Shown: one piece after another, positions 10,748 to 21,800 of the stretch | Position numbering within the stretch: position 1 is the first letter of the stretch | How the letters are laid out: each line of letters starts with the position of its first letter | Assembly: GCA_003260075.1 (NCBI GenBank) | Contig: QLIY01000227.1 | Location: 62,001 to 126,000, forward strand | DNA length: 64,000 nt | DNA from: Phallusia mammillata | Taxonomy: Eukaryota > Chordata > Ascidiacea > Phlebobranchia > Ascidiidae | Direction: 5' to 3' | Program-made: the position numbers and the translations under genes | The notes under the pieces: model-generated | Told to the model about the DNA's origin: nothing | Seen by the model: the letters and a program-made list of their open reading frames with translations, nothing else | Databases searched by the model: none

Positions 10748-10765
10748 ATTTCCATTATTGTTTAG
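10748..10765 (+). promoter_or_regulatory. Unpaired 3' splice acceptor upstream of VAMP7-like gene
   Basis: A pyrimidine-rich ATTTCCATTATTGTTTAG ends at 10765, 61 nt before the ATG and 21 nt after an AATAAA. No donor was recognised upstream. In tunicates this arrangement is typical of spliced-leader addition and of downstream operon genes; that reading is inference. Confidence 0.4.
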
Positions 10766-10826
10766 GAAAAAAAGTAATCCACTGATACCACCCACCCAAC
10801 AGCTTATCATAAATTTAAGCTCTAAA

Positions 10827-13748
10827 ATGCCGCTGCTATACAGTTGTATATCGCGTGGCGATGTTATTCTTGTTGACAAACAATTGTCACCTGGTGACCA
10901 TCAAAAAACTGCAAGAGGAATTCTTCTGGACCTGTCTACTGTAGGAAACCGGAAAACCACTCTGCCACAAGATGAGTATGTATTAAGGCTAATTGCTAGT
11001 TTTGCAAGCAGAATTATTGTCATTGACTTAATTATTGTCCCAATTTTTTGATCTTTAATTTGTGTCCTATGCTAAGGAGAAATAAAAGTGTGGATTTGTA
11101 TTTCTGCTTGTTTAACGGTGAAGACAATACTGGTGTTACAAATTTACCTGCAAAAATGACCTCTTGATTTTGTCTCACATCTGCATATACATGTAAAGTA
11201 CAAAAGATAAACCCCTAATACTTAAAAAATAAGATTTCATATACTTTGTGAAAATGTCAGGTAGACGGAATATATATATACTCCCTGTAAATTCATTGAC
11301 TGATACTGTTACTTATTTTTTCTATTCTCAGTTCTTTATTGTCATAAACAGTGAGTGTTTAAGGCTATTCAATTTATTCACTTTTAAATCAAATACGCTT
11401 TGTCTATTATTTTCATGTAAAATTTGTTAATTAGAACCACTGCTACGTTTGTTTAAATTGTTACTTTTAAGATTTGTTTTTTGGGAAACATTACCATATG
11501 TGACATCTAACATGTATCAAATTTTTAGTCTTCTTTTTCACACCATGACTGAGAGTGGACTTGTATACCTTTGTGTTTCGGACAAGCAGATGGGAAGAAG
11601 AGTGCCTTATGCCTATCTTGAACAGGTTGATAAACAAACAATAAAACTCAATGAACTATATGTAATATTTCCTTTGGCAAATATTTACATGTTATCAATC
11701 TTTACATGAACTGTCATTGCGGGTTTATCAAATCTTACATGGGGTATATTTTGGTAGTTAGAGGGGTCCAAAAGTTTGTTGTCATGCTCCATCTTTATCT
11801 CTTTTCTTGCAATGTTTATTCATATAAAGCTGTAATATGCTATGATACTTTTGTTGGCTTTCATGCATTGTATGATGTCGGCCGTATGTATACACAACAG
11901 TTTTTAATTGTTATCCTTAGCATAAATGTATTTATTTTATCAAATATACTAACTGTAAGGCCATTCATTAAATAATATGTACTATTCTGTTAAAAAGATG
12001 GTAGCAGTCTCCCTTTGAGTGGTATTTCACAAGTAAGCACTTTAGGGCTACTTCCTGTTAACATGCTTAAAAACCTTATACAACACTGTGCCATTTTACT
12101 GTGTTTTTATAAACAGAGACTAAAAACTACTTTTCAAGTCTTGCATTCTTTGTGTAGGTGCAAAACAGGTTTTCTCAGACCACTTCTTTGGTGCAGCGAT
12201 CGTCTGGTGCCTCTGCTTTTGAGTTTAACAGGGACTTCAGAAACGTTCTGGCAGACCTTATGGTATGTATACGATATAACATTCTGTTTTACATCATTAT
12301 CCCCTGAATGTATTTTTCTGGGATTGTTTACTAAATTACATAAAAGACTTGTATAAAAGGTAACTTTTCTGTTCAAACAAAATTCATTTGCTTTGCAGGA
12401 TGATTTCAACACTGGAAAGGCTGACAAACTCACCTCAATGCAAAATCAGGTGTGCTCTTTTATACACTACAAAAATGGTTTTTGATGTATGTCTTTGTTA
12501 TGATCGTTAAATGCTGTCCCTGTTATGTGACCTCACTTGCCATATAATATAAAGTCTTGAACGTGACAGTCAGTGCATTCATAACATGGTGTTTTGCACA
12601 AAGTTATAAAAAAGGACTCACTTGACAATTAAAAACATTTTCATTCCTTCCTAATATACTACATGACAACATCATTTAAAATTGGCCCCCCCCCCCTCAC
12701 TTGCCATATAATATAAAGTCTTGAACGTGACAGTCAGTGCATTTACAACATGGTGTTTTGTACAAAGTTATAAAAAGGACTCACTTGACAATTAAAAACA
12801 TTTTCATTCCTCCCTAATATACTGCATGACAACAACATTTAAAATTGAGTATTTTATCAACTTTGCAGGTCATATCCTAAGAACTTAACTGTCTATCGAC
12901 AAACCACATGTGGAACTTAAACCCCCCCCCCACTTTGCAGGTCATATCCTAAGAACTTAACTGTCTATCGACAAACCACGTGTGGAACTTAAAGTGAATT
13001 CCTCCTCTCAAGTTTTAAAATTCCTCCCCAGTTCTGCATGTTCCGCATAGTTTATTAACAATCTTTTAGTGATCTATGGTTCTAAAACTTTTGTGGTTGG
13101 TAGGTTGGAGAGGTAACGAACATTATGAAGCAAAATGTTGAGAAAGTTGTGAAGCGTGGTGAGGGAATTGGAGATTTGTTGGACAAAACTGATGAACTTG
13201 AAGCTAATGTAAGTGTCCTTGGAATACTTAATTGATATTTGATAAAGAACGTTCATCGTTTCAATAATCAGTTGACTTATTCATATGTTTTTGTTGCATG
13301 TTTGTTAGTGTTTTAATGACTGTTGTCAGGTTTTTATTGCTTTTTAGTTGATTTGAGTCTTTTTTGTAATAGCAAATAGGCCTATTTTACCTGTATCACA
13401 ATTTTAAAGAAAATTGTAGTTTAAACAACTGATCTTTACCAACATATTTGCTTAACCAATATTCTATTAATTTATTCCTAGAAAAGTCATAGTATGCCAA
13501 CAGCCTGGTGATTTGTCTTTAAAATTGTTCTAGTGCTCAACTAGGATCACTTAACATAAAGAAACAATTTCACAGAGTTAACACATTTTTCCTTTGTTCA
13601 GTCTCAAACCTTCAAAGTCACAGCCACCAAACTTCAACGCAAGTACTTCTGGCAGAACAAGAAAATGTGCATTATAATTGTAGTTGTGGTCCTTATTATA
13701 ATCATCATTATAGTACTTGTGTCTTTGTCTGCCACAGGTACAATCTGA
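10827..13748 (+). CDS. VAMP7: Longin-domain R-SNARE, VAMP7-like, six exons
   Basis: Exons are 10827-10975, 11529-11625, 12158-12262, 12399-12449, 13104-13208 and 13602-13748, all in phase, giving 217 residues (VAMP7 is about 220). Residues 1-115 form a longin domain: MPLLYSCISRGDVILVDKQ, then GLVYLCVSDKQMGRRVPYAY. The SNARE motif spans roughly 120-175, with the zero-layer arginine in VVKRGEGIGDLLDKTDEL. A C-terminal anchor MCIIIVVVVLIIIIIIVLVS follows KLQRKYFWQNKK. R-SNAREs of this type drive fusion of late endosomal, lysosomal and secretory vesicles. The juxtamembrane KLQRKYFW recalls short VAMPs more than VAMP7. The exon 2 donor (gttgat) is weak. A polyadenylation signal lies at 13877-13882. 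Confidence 0.88.
12530..12850 (+). repeat. Direct duplication joined by 11 C (12686-12696)
   Basis: Copies 12530-12685 and 12696-12850 lie in the fourth VAMP7-like intron and differ by scattered substitutions and a three-base-scale indel. Confidence 0.8.
12863..12990 (+). repeat. Direct duplication joined by 10 C (12922-12931)
   Basis: Copies 12863-12921 and 12932-12990 differ by one A/G. They follow directly after the preceding duplication in the same intron. Confidence 0.8.
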
Positions 13749-14767
13749 TACGTACATTCAGGACCTCATTGTGTATTTTATGTGCCTTTCCATTTATTTG
13801 TTCTGGACCATCACAAATTAGGTTTTGTTGTATTTTGATTACTGCTCTAATTGTGCACAATTTCTCAAAATGGGAAAATAAATGATAAATGTTTGCTTCT
13901 TGTTTTGATTGTAATGTGTAAATTTTGCCACAAAGCTGTTGATATTTTTATTTCTCATATAGTTCCATTAAATGTTATCCTATTATGTTTCTGGCATTAT
14001 CACTGAAATTTCCTTGAAAAGGCCTACAATGTATCAATTTTGCAACAATGTGTATATACAATGCATATTAATGAAGCAGTCTTCAAAACTTTTCAAATTA
14101 TGTTTTAACAAGACTTGCAATGAAAATGTAGTAGTGATTGCGCCCACATTTTTCCTTCTTATGTCATTCTTTTTTATTATGCAAAGTGTACTTAACATTC
14201 CCAATTCTTTTGCAGTTATTTCAATTATAACATTTAACATCCTTAAGAAGTGTATGAAGCCTCTTGCTTTGCTGTGTATTTTTAGTTTTTTTTCACTGGT
14301 TACAAATAACAGGAGATTTTTAACAGTTACAGCAGTTTAACTTAATTCAAACATTTTTTCCGGTGCAATATGTGATGCATTTTCTTCTTTTTGCATATAC
14401 TTCTAATACATACCATATAATTTAAAACTGTCCTGGGAGTTTGAGAGGAAAGTATATGAAGTACATATTATTGTAGGGTTTGCACTAGCCTGTTCAATGG
14501 AGTATATTTTTGCTGTAAAGTTTTTGGAAATGGTCTTCCGGACGGTGTACCGGTGTTTTGTCAAAATAACTTAATTGTTCGGTAAAGTCTGACAAATTGC
14601 CCAAATACGTTAAAATAATAAAAATCTCTATTTAGACAGAAAAAATAGCGCCACTAGTGACAGATATGCACGTTTGTTTTGAAAGGTTTTCTTCATTTTA
14701 AGAAGTTTTGTAATTTCTCGAAAAAATTTCCCGTTTTTGCACCAACAGCGCTATAGCTTTGATAGAA

Positions 14768-15148
14768 ATGGCAACGAAAATAGACAATGATATTCACGTA
14801 ACGCTTGAAGATCAGAAAAAGATCAACTTGTTCGCCCGGAAAAACGGAAGACTGAATGAGCTTCGAGCAGATGTGGAAGAGGCCAAAAAGCGTTTGCAAA
14901 ATATCGAGGATGCAAGTGACGATTTAGAGCTTCTTGATGACGAAGAAACCATTGGCTACAAAATTGGTGAAGTTTTCATTGACCATTCACTCACTCACAC
15001 ACAGGAATTACTCGAACAGGACAAAAAAAATGTCGAAGAAGAAATCACACGACTTAAGGAAAGCATTGCAGACGTAGAAAGTCTGTTGAAGAACTTGAAA
15101 GTCCAATTGTATGCAAAGTTTGGCGATAATATAAACCTAGAGGAATAA
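14768..15148 (+). CDS. PFDN4: Prefoldin subunit 4, intronless
   Basis: The 126-residue frame starts MATKIDNDIHVTLEDQKKIN and ends LYAKFGDNINLEE. This matches the beta-type prefoldin 4 pattern throughout: an N-terminal coiled-coil helix, the acidic linker DASDDLELLDDEE, the beta-hairpin segment YKIGEVFIDHS, and a second helix ending in the near-invariant KVQLYAKFG.NINLE. Prefoldin 4 is one of six subunits of the cytosolic chaperone that hands unfolded actin and tubulin to the CCT chaperonin. The ATG at 14768 is chosen by homology. The stop codon TAA overlaps an AATAAA at 15144-15149. The gene has no intron, unlike its neighbours, so a retrocopy is conceivable, but the frame is intact. Confidence 0.95.
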   Translation: MATKIDNDIHVTLEDQKKINLFARKNGRLNELRADVEEAKKRLQNIEDASDDLELLDDEETIGYKIGEVFIDHSLTHTQELLEQDKKNVEEEITRLKESIADVESLLKNLKVQLYAKFGDNINLEE

Positions 15149-15297
15149 ATGAAAGTTTTTGATATCAATTTTGTTGTTTACAAGAAAGGCAACAAAGCGA
15201 AGTTTGTATTGTGTTCGCTACTATTATAGGTTTGAATTCTAAATGCCAAATGTGTATAAATTCTTAAAAACTGATGCTAAAAATTTGTTTTGAAAAG

Positions 15298-15845
15298 TGT
15301 TGTCGCAACCTAAATTGTTACCACCATGCTAGATCTTGGTTAGTTATGTGTTAAAAGGTTACATATCATTTGTGTTGACAAGGTTTAAATAGAAACAAAA
15401 TGTTGCATGGAAAATGTTTATGAACTTGTTAAGAAACCTGAAGTATTAGTTGGTTTGAATTGTAGGCCTCTTAATCTTCTTGTTCAAATATTGTTATCTG
15501 AACCATTACATGATTGATCTGTGTTTATTACATTATGTGTATACCATAAAATTATGGAATGTTTTCCAGATAGACCCCCCCCCCTTGTCGCAACCTAAAT
15601 TGTTACCACCATGCTAGATCTTGGTTAGTTATTTGTTGAAAGGTTACATATCATTTTTGTTGACAAGGTTTAAATAGAAACAAAATGCTGCGTGCATAAT
15701 GTTTGTGAACTTGTTAACAAACCTGAAGTATTAGTTGGTTTAAATTGTAGGACTTTACATTCAAATATTGTTATCTGAACCATTGCATGATTGATCTGTG
15801 TTTATTACATTATGTGTATACCACAAAATTATGGATGTACTGTTT
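15298..15845 (+). repeat. Direct duplication joined by 10 C (15575-15584)
   Basis: Copies 15298-15574 and 15585-15845 differ by SNPs and a short deletion near 15750. The unit is intergenic and ends at the splice acceptor that precedes the sulfotransferase-like gene. Confidence 0.8.
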
Positions 15846-15865
15846 TCCAGATAGGACACACAAAA

Positions 15866-17780
15866 ATGAAGGTTATTGTTGCCAGTCACCAGAAAACTGG
15901 CACTAAAACTTTACATCAAGCTTTAGAAATTCTTGGTTATAGTGTCTATGATTTTTTGGAAAACTTCTGTTTACTTGGTAATGAATGGGAAAAGATTCTC
16001 CATGGAAATGCAACAACTGCTGATTTTCAACAAATGTATAAAAATGTGGATGCCGTCTGTGACCAACCTTGTTTAGTTTATTGGGAAGAAATACACAAAG
16101 CTTTTCCTGATGCTAAAGTAAGTAGTGTTATATCTTTGTTTTTTAACAAGTTGGCAGAGTGGTTAGCGCAACCGCCATTTGATCACAAGGTCATGCCCCC
16201 CCCCCTGATGCTAAAGTAAGTAGTGTTATATCTTTGTTTTTTAACAAGTTGGCCGAGTAGTTAGTGCAACCGCCATTTGATCAAGGTCATTGGTTCTAAT
16301 CCCATCGGTCGATTGTGTTTCCCTGAGCAAGAAACTTAAGCGGCGTTGTTCCAACCCAGTGGTTTCTAATGGGTTGAACTAAACAGCCCTACGATGGACT
16401 CATTGTGAGCATAACACATTCAGGCGTTGCCCGCCCACCGAGGATAAAAATGAAACAAACAAACAAAAACGCATTTTTAAGCAGTGATTTTTAACCCAAC
16501 TTATTATGAAATATCTTCCCCCCCCCCCGGCGTTGCCCGCCCACCGAGGATAAAAATGAAACAAACAAACAAAAACACATTTTTAAGCAGTGATTTTTAA
16601 CCCAACTCATTATGAGATATCTTAAGAGGTAAAAAAATATAACATAGCTTTTTGGTCAACCATTGAAAGTCAATATCACAACTTGGGTTTTTGTAATTAA
16701 CTGACTTTTGTATGGTATATATATATATAGCTTGTTTGTTTTCTTCTTGAATGCTTTTAATATATTTTGTTGTTTTAAGGACATTTCCAAATAAATGTGC
16801 TAATAGAGGAAAATACAACAGCAGGAAATGTGTTTCTGTTTAGCTTACAGTAAATGCATTAATTTACCCCTAATGCAGGTCCCCCCCCCCCTGTGGCCCA
16901 AGCATCTTCGTACCCCTTGATGTTGAATCTCGTACCCCTTGGGGGTACCCCCAGTTGGGAACCCCTGCCCTAATATGTATCATTTTGGTTTTGGAACAAT
17001 TTAGTATATTCCTCAGATCATATTGTCAGTGAGAGATGAAGAAGCATGGTTTAAAAGTTTGGTGGGCCAAGTTGAGGCAAACGATTCGAACTACATGCTC
17101 TGGGCAATATTCTTATTAGCTCCCTCAGCATGGAAAATGATGAGGCTTGGCACAACTGTTGGTACTGTCTAGGTTGCTTTGGTGTTTTTTGATTAAAGAA
17201 CTTTTTGTTGAATTTTCCTAAAAATGAAATGTGTTGAGCACAGCAAGGCTATCTCTTGGATTGCAAGGATCTATGTTCAAACCTCATGTAAATGAAATGT
17301 ATGCAAAATTGAGTTACAGAAGGCATAATGCACATGTTATTCAGGTTTGTACTCTTTAAACCTTGATAACTTTTTTTCACTGTGAAACTAAAACTTGATT
17401 TACAGAACGCACCAAAAGACAAGCTTTTGGTTTACAACATTAAAGATGGCTGGGAGCCTTTATGTCATTTCCTTGACAAGGAAATACCCCCCCCCCCCAC
17501 TGTGAAACTAAAACTTGATTTACAGAACGCACCAAAAGACAAGCTTCTGGTTTACAACATTAAAGATGGCTGGGAGCCTTTGTGTAATTTCCTTGACAAG
17601 GAGATACCTCCGGTTTCATTTCCACATAAAAATAAAGGGGGGAATATATTTGATGAGCTTATTGCGTCACATGGAATTTTTCAGAAATTAAAACAAGAGG
17701 CAATCTATGTAACCAGTATTATTGGTGTTGTTAGTGCCATTGCAGTTGGTGGTATACTCAAATGGAGAGGGATATTGTGA
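15866..17780 (+). CDS. Sulfotransfer_4-type P-loop protein with C-terminal membrane segment
   Basis: Exons are 15866-16117, 17017-17161, 17244-17344 and 17526-17780, in phase, giving about 250 residues. Exon 1 has the degenerate PAPS-binding loop SHQKTGTKTLHQALEILG and WEKILHG; exon 2 has ILSVRDEEAWFKSL; exon 3 ends YRRHNAHVIQ; exon 4 has KDKLLVYNIKDGWEPLCNFL and IPPVSFPHKN. This is the order seen in the Sulfotransfer_4 family of animals and fungi. Residues around 225-248 (YVTSIIGVVSAIAVGGIL) form a hydrophobic tail anchor. The biochemical activity is not established for most members. Start: an acceptor (ttttccag) ends 16 nt before the ATG. The end of exon 1 and the beginning of exon 4 also occur in second copies, probably assembly duplicates. 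A polyadenylation signal is at 18670-18675. Confidence 0.83.
16108..16292 (+). repeat. Duplication of exon 1 end joined by 10 C (16196-16205)
   Basis: Copy 16108-16195 includes the last codons of sulfotransferase-like exon 1, its donor and the head of a tRNA-derived SINE. The second copy starts at 16204 and carries the complete SINE. Confidence 0.75.
16245..16473 (+). mobile_element. tRNA-derived SINE in sulfotransferase-like intron
   Basis: The head has box A-like TTGGCCGAGTAGTTAGTGC and box B-like GGTTCTAATCC, 35 bp apart. Then comes a body containing TGAGCAAGAAACTTAAGC, which recalls the conserved core of some aquatic animal SINEs, and a short AAAC-repeat tail (AAACAAACAAACAAAAAC). The head resembles a Leu/Ser-type tRNA. 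The family was not identified. Confidence 0.6.
16424..16622 (+). repeat. Duplication of SINE tail joined by 11 C (16518-16528)
   Basis: Copies 16424-16517 and 16529-16622 contain the end of the SINE and its flank, with a few substitutions. Confidence 0.75.
16876..16967 (+). mobile_element. hAT-like MITE remnant, left part replaced by 11 C
   Basis: It begins CAGGT, runs into 11 C at 16881-16891, and ends GGTACCCCCAGTTGGGAACCCCTG, a typical hAT-like terminus. The flanks CCCTAATG and CCCTAATA agree at 7 of 8 positions as a target duplication. Most of the element is missing at the C tract. Confidence 0.6.
17379..17606 (+). repeat. In-frame exon duplication joined by 12 C (17487-17498)
   Basis: Copies 17379-17486 and 17499-17606 each contain the acceptor and first codons of the last sulfotransferase-like exon. 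They are exactly 120 bp apart, so the frame stays open through the C tract. Differences are few (for example TTTATGTCAT against TTTGTGTAAT). Confidence 0.8.
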
Positions 17781-19039
17781 ATATAAATAATACATCAGTT
17801 CTTTTTTTTCTGCTACAGCTTGTACATCCACTTTTGCCAGAAAGTTCACATCCTGTAGATATAGTAGTAATGTTACACCATTACCCCGAATCAGCAAACT
17901 GTTGTTTTATGTTGCTAATCATGTTTTTTTATCACAAGGATGACAATGTTTGGTCATTCTTGACACCCTCAATTCACTTTCAGCCCCCAAATGTAAAAAC
18001 AGTTTTGTGTTAATTGTTAGCTTCACAAGTCACCCGCTGCTAAATCCCTAATTAGTCAAATTTTTCATGATGTTTAAAGTCCACACAATTTGTATAAGAT
18101 GTGTAACTAGGTTTACTGTTCTATCCAAAGATGCCAATCTACATCTCAGGCTTTGTTCCACAGGTTGACCATTTTGTTAGACTAACAGGGTTCAGAAATG
18201 GTTTTAAGGTTGAAAGTTTGCACATTGCTATGTTTAACCAAATGGCCCCACAAAACCAAGCTAGTCCAGTAAATGGAGTTACCTATTAAACAATGTCTGA
18301 ATTGCAGGTTGGACATTTGTAGATCATTGTAACCTACTTTAGTGAAGCATTTTTGTACCCATCATTTAAAGAAATTGGATATTGAAAGATTGTTTTTTGA
18401 CCTTAGTAATTTCTGTGTTTGACCCAATGCATTATCAACAACTTTGCAAACTTTGTGCTTTTGTTTCAGGAAAAAAATGGGCATTTTAAATGGTATAACT
18501 TCATGACATATTGTGTATGTGCAATGGTAGTTTGGTAAAAGCTGCTGTTCTTGCTAATTTGTTGCTATTTTAGTTTTTCAGAAAGTGTATTTCAGTCATT
18601 GCTTTTATTGGTGTTTTTGAAACATGCTTTGTTAATCATTGCCGTTTAATGGTGCACTTTTAAGTTTCTAATAAATTAAGCAATCTTCTTTCTCCCAATA
18701 TTTTTGGTGTTATTTTGTCACTCTTGAAAACAATACTACTCTTTTATTAATGAAATATTACCCAGATGCCCAATGAGTGTTGTAAAATGTATACATGGTT
18801 GTAATTTTTTATTTGTGTATTTTTCATGCTTACTTCTTCAAATAAAATAAGGCTGTGTCCCGAAAATGAAATCTTTTAAACAATACTGCCTAATGCCCAT
18901 TGTGGTATTTTGCCTTGATCAACATTTTTCTTTCTCTTGTGTTCAAGACAAGGCTGGAGTGCATTTTGTCACTGCAGTTTGACATCATTGTTCCGAAATT
19001 CCAAACTGTAATGACTCAAGTCAAGATTAGGCTTATCGC

Positions 19040-19914
19040 AGTGTTTCGCGACCCAACAGGCAATTTTGAAGCAGAGGTGTACTCGAGCCGGAGTACCGGA
19101 TTGATTTTGCCAATATTCGCCGTGATCAAACCGGAGCCGGAGTTTACGTTTTATCAGATCTGCAGTTGCCGCTTTCATTATTGCTTCGTTAAAACAGCCC
19201 CCCCCCCCTCGAGCCGGAGTACCGGATTGATTTTGCCAATATTAGCCGTGATCAAACCGGAGCTGGAGTTTACGTTTTATCAGATCTGCAGTTACCGCTT
19301 TCATTATTGCTTCGTTAAAACAACAATTGTTTGTTACGCCGGAGTATTATAGAGTCTAATTTTGCGCCTTTCATCAGCAGACGGAGTCATTTTTTTTTCG
19401 GACCCTGAGTGGAATCGGAGTCTAAAAATTCAGACTCTGTACATCTCTGTTTTGAAAAGGTCGCGAAGACCCACCCCATTTTCAAAACATTTTTTTCTTA
19501 TTTGATGTCAGTTTCCGCTGAGTTTGTAAGTGTGTGCTGGACAATCTGTCTCGCAGTGTGGAAAAAACTAAGCGGATCGCAGCCAGTACTTTTGGCAAAA
19601 AAACAAAAATTACATGCAATAACTTTATCCCAAAATTCGTTTTAAAGGCATCTTCAAAACTGTTTAAACCAGATACCGGCAACAATTATAAAAAACAAAA
19701 AGTTTCCATCGGACCTCCTTGCGAGAAGATCCGCTGAAATGCTAAAAAAATGCCGCGTCATGCTTTTTTGCGTCTGATCAGACCAACAGCCATGGAAACG
19801 GCATAAATGAAAACATAAAGGAGTGAAAACTTTTTGAATGTCACATCACGCCAAACTTACAAAGAGCTTGTAGGCCTACTCATTTTACTTTAAGAGTTCG
19901 GGGTTTAGAAACAC
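19040..19914 (+). mobile_element. Possible older hAT-like element hosting a younger one
   Basis: CAGTGTTTCGCGACCC at the left and GGGGTTTAGAAACACTG at the right form an imperfect inverted pair of hAT type. I could not find a matching 8-bp target duplication, so the borders are tentative. The element 19072-19449 lies within it. Confidence 0.35.
19072..19449 (+). mobile_element. hAT-like MITE with internal contig duplication
   Basis: The ends are CAGAGGTGTAC and GTACATCTCTG. The flanks TTTTGAAG and TTTTGAAA agree at 7 of 8 positions. Inside, 19081-19197 and 19208-19322 are near-identical copies joined by 11 C at 19198-19208, so the true element is probably about 125 bp shorter. Confidence 0.65.
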
Positions 19915-20424
19915 TGACCTAGCAGACTAATTACATGCAAAGTAAACCAGGTAGGCCTGCAATGATAAATGTGTCGCTCAGACCAAGTTCTCGTTTACAT
20001 GGGATAAAGCTAATACCAGTTAAATCCGTGCACTGTTTAGTAATAGTTAGCTTTAACAATAAACTTCGAACTACATTTTTTCTTGATACAGATTAATAGA
20101 TTTATTTGCACGGACTTGCTTTCGGCCAATCTGAGTTTAAAATTCTAGCCGCTAAAGGGCAGCAGCGAATAATTAAATTTGTGCTACTGGCTTTCCAGCA
20201 TTTTATTTGGTAATGTGAATAGATGGCCTTCGATTCCGAAAAATCGTTGGTTGATATCTTGTTTTGCTCAGGTCGATTGCACAAGTTTTCACGTTTCAAC
20301 TTAGGCTTATCTATCGTGATTTTCACAATGTTGACTGGCAATCAAGTTTGGATCTTCGGGCAATTATGCCTTTTTAGTTTATGCATTTTGTGTTACTAGA
20401 TGGACTTTAATGTGTGCCCTACGT

Positions 20425-20638
20425 CAGTGGTCGGCAACCGCCGGTCCGCCAGGAGTTCGTTACCGGGTCGCATCATTTTCCAGGATAAATGCGATGAAGC
20501 ATTTTGCCCACGGATCCCGGGGACGATAAACTAATTTAGGTTTTTTCATTGCTAAATATTTGTAATTTTTAAAGACTGGTCCGCGATAAAATTATACTCT
20601 CAAAACCGGTCCGCAGTGCAAAAGGTTGCCGACCCCTG
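20425..20638 (-). mobile_element. hAT-like MITE, reverse copy, perfect target duplication
   Basis: It begins CAGTGGTCGGCAACCG and ends AAAGGTTGCCGACCCCTG. The target duplication CCCTACGT is perfect at 20417-20424 and 20639-20646. Read on the minus strand it aligns along its length with the element at 5587-5821. Confidence 0.9.
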
Positions 20639-21589
20639 CCCTACGTAAAATACATGTTTTCGGAAATTTCATAAATATTTTGCACATCCTCAACCACACA
20701 TCGCAGCCACGTGTGTAACTTGGTAGTTGAAGTAAAATTTGAAGATTTTTAAGTTATTAGCGAAAGAACGTTTGAAAATATGCACAAGATTAATTGTGTT
20801 TTTTAACACGCGTACTAGACACAAGTTTGAGAGTTTCTTGTTGCATATGAACAGTATTTGTTTTCCACTCATTACGTCCTCAAGGTTGCGAGGAAATTTT
20901 GAACCAGTTTGCAATGTTGGGCTGCAGTCAATCAACATAAACAAATCTGACGCTCTACCGTTCCCGATCAGTGGAGGGAATTATCAAAGAGTTTTGGGTC
21001 GTTAAGTTTGTGCGTCAAACGACATCAATCACTATGGCCGCAGCCAAATCGTCCAACCTCGAGACAGTCAAGATCAGACGTAGCCTTCTCAGCACTTTGA
21101 TTGCCCCAATAACCAGCTTCGCCCGGTAATGGTTTTGAGGATGCACGTTCAACCCGTAAATGCGCTCGATTTACTCCGATTAGAAGTGTTTTCTGGGAAA
21201 TAGCTGTGACGACTAAGAGGGCAAAAATATCAAGTTAAAGCGAGATTAATTCGAAACACAGCATTTGCAAGTAGGTAATGTGGCGTATAGTAATAGTAAT
21301 AACAGCGAATATAGTAATAATAGCGAATATACCTAGAGTAATATAGCAAATAGGTGTTTTTCTTTAAAATGCGTTTCTCTTAGTGCCTAAAGCGCCTTTG
21401 ATTTTGCGCAAGTCAACCTTTGGGTAATTTGCATCCAACGACGGTTAAAGGGCATATAGTCAAGGCATTACAAATGCATTTTTTAGAATAATACCAGTTC
21501 CGATATTTGCCTTGAAACAAATAAGCGGTTTCTGTGCATCACGATCGATAAAGGTTGGGTGAAAGGCCCAGCAACTCTCCTTTCCATCT

Positions 21590-21800
21590 GTTTCCGCTAT
21601 CTCCGTAATTCACGGTATGTGTGACGTCATAACAGGCGCGCGCGACCACCCCATGTTTACTTTGCCTTGGCGGCGCTCAAGCGAGTATGAGGCGCCGAAA
21701 AAGAAAGGCGAAAGGGAGCCCAAGGGTTAAAGCCTGAGTCTTCGTTCAGCACTGCTTGCCGTAGTGAAGAGCCGAGAGACGGAGCGAAAAAAACGACATG
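21590..21800. promoter_or_regulatory. CpG-rich patch with CRE palindrome, promoter-like
   Basis: A perfect TGACGTCA lies at 21622-21629, followed by GGCGCGCGCG and a stretch much richer in CpG than its surroundings. It lies about 4 kb upstream of the first EVA1C-like coding exon. Any role as its promoter is inference. Confidence 0.3.

Noticed and set aside
12399-12449. Possible microexon error in the VAMP7-like gene
   Set aside because: The 51-bp exon is in phase on both sides and completes the linker before the SNARE motif, so it is kept as real.
13972-14340. 122-codon + strand frame after the VAMP7-like gene
   Set aside because: AT-rich, Phe/Ile/Lys-heavy composition typical of chance frames in AT-rich DNA; it lies after the polyadenylation signal.
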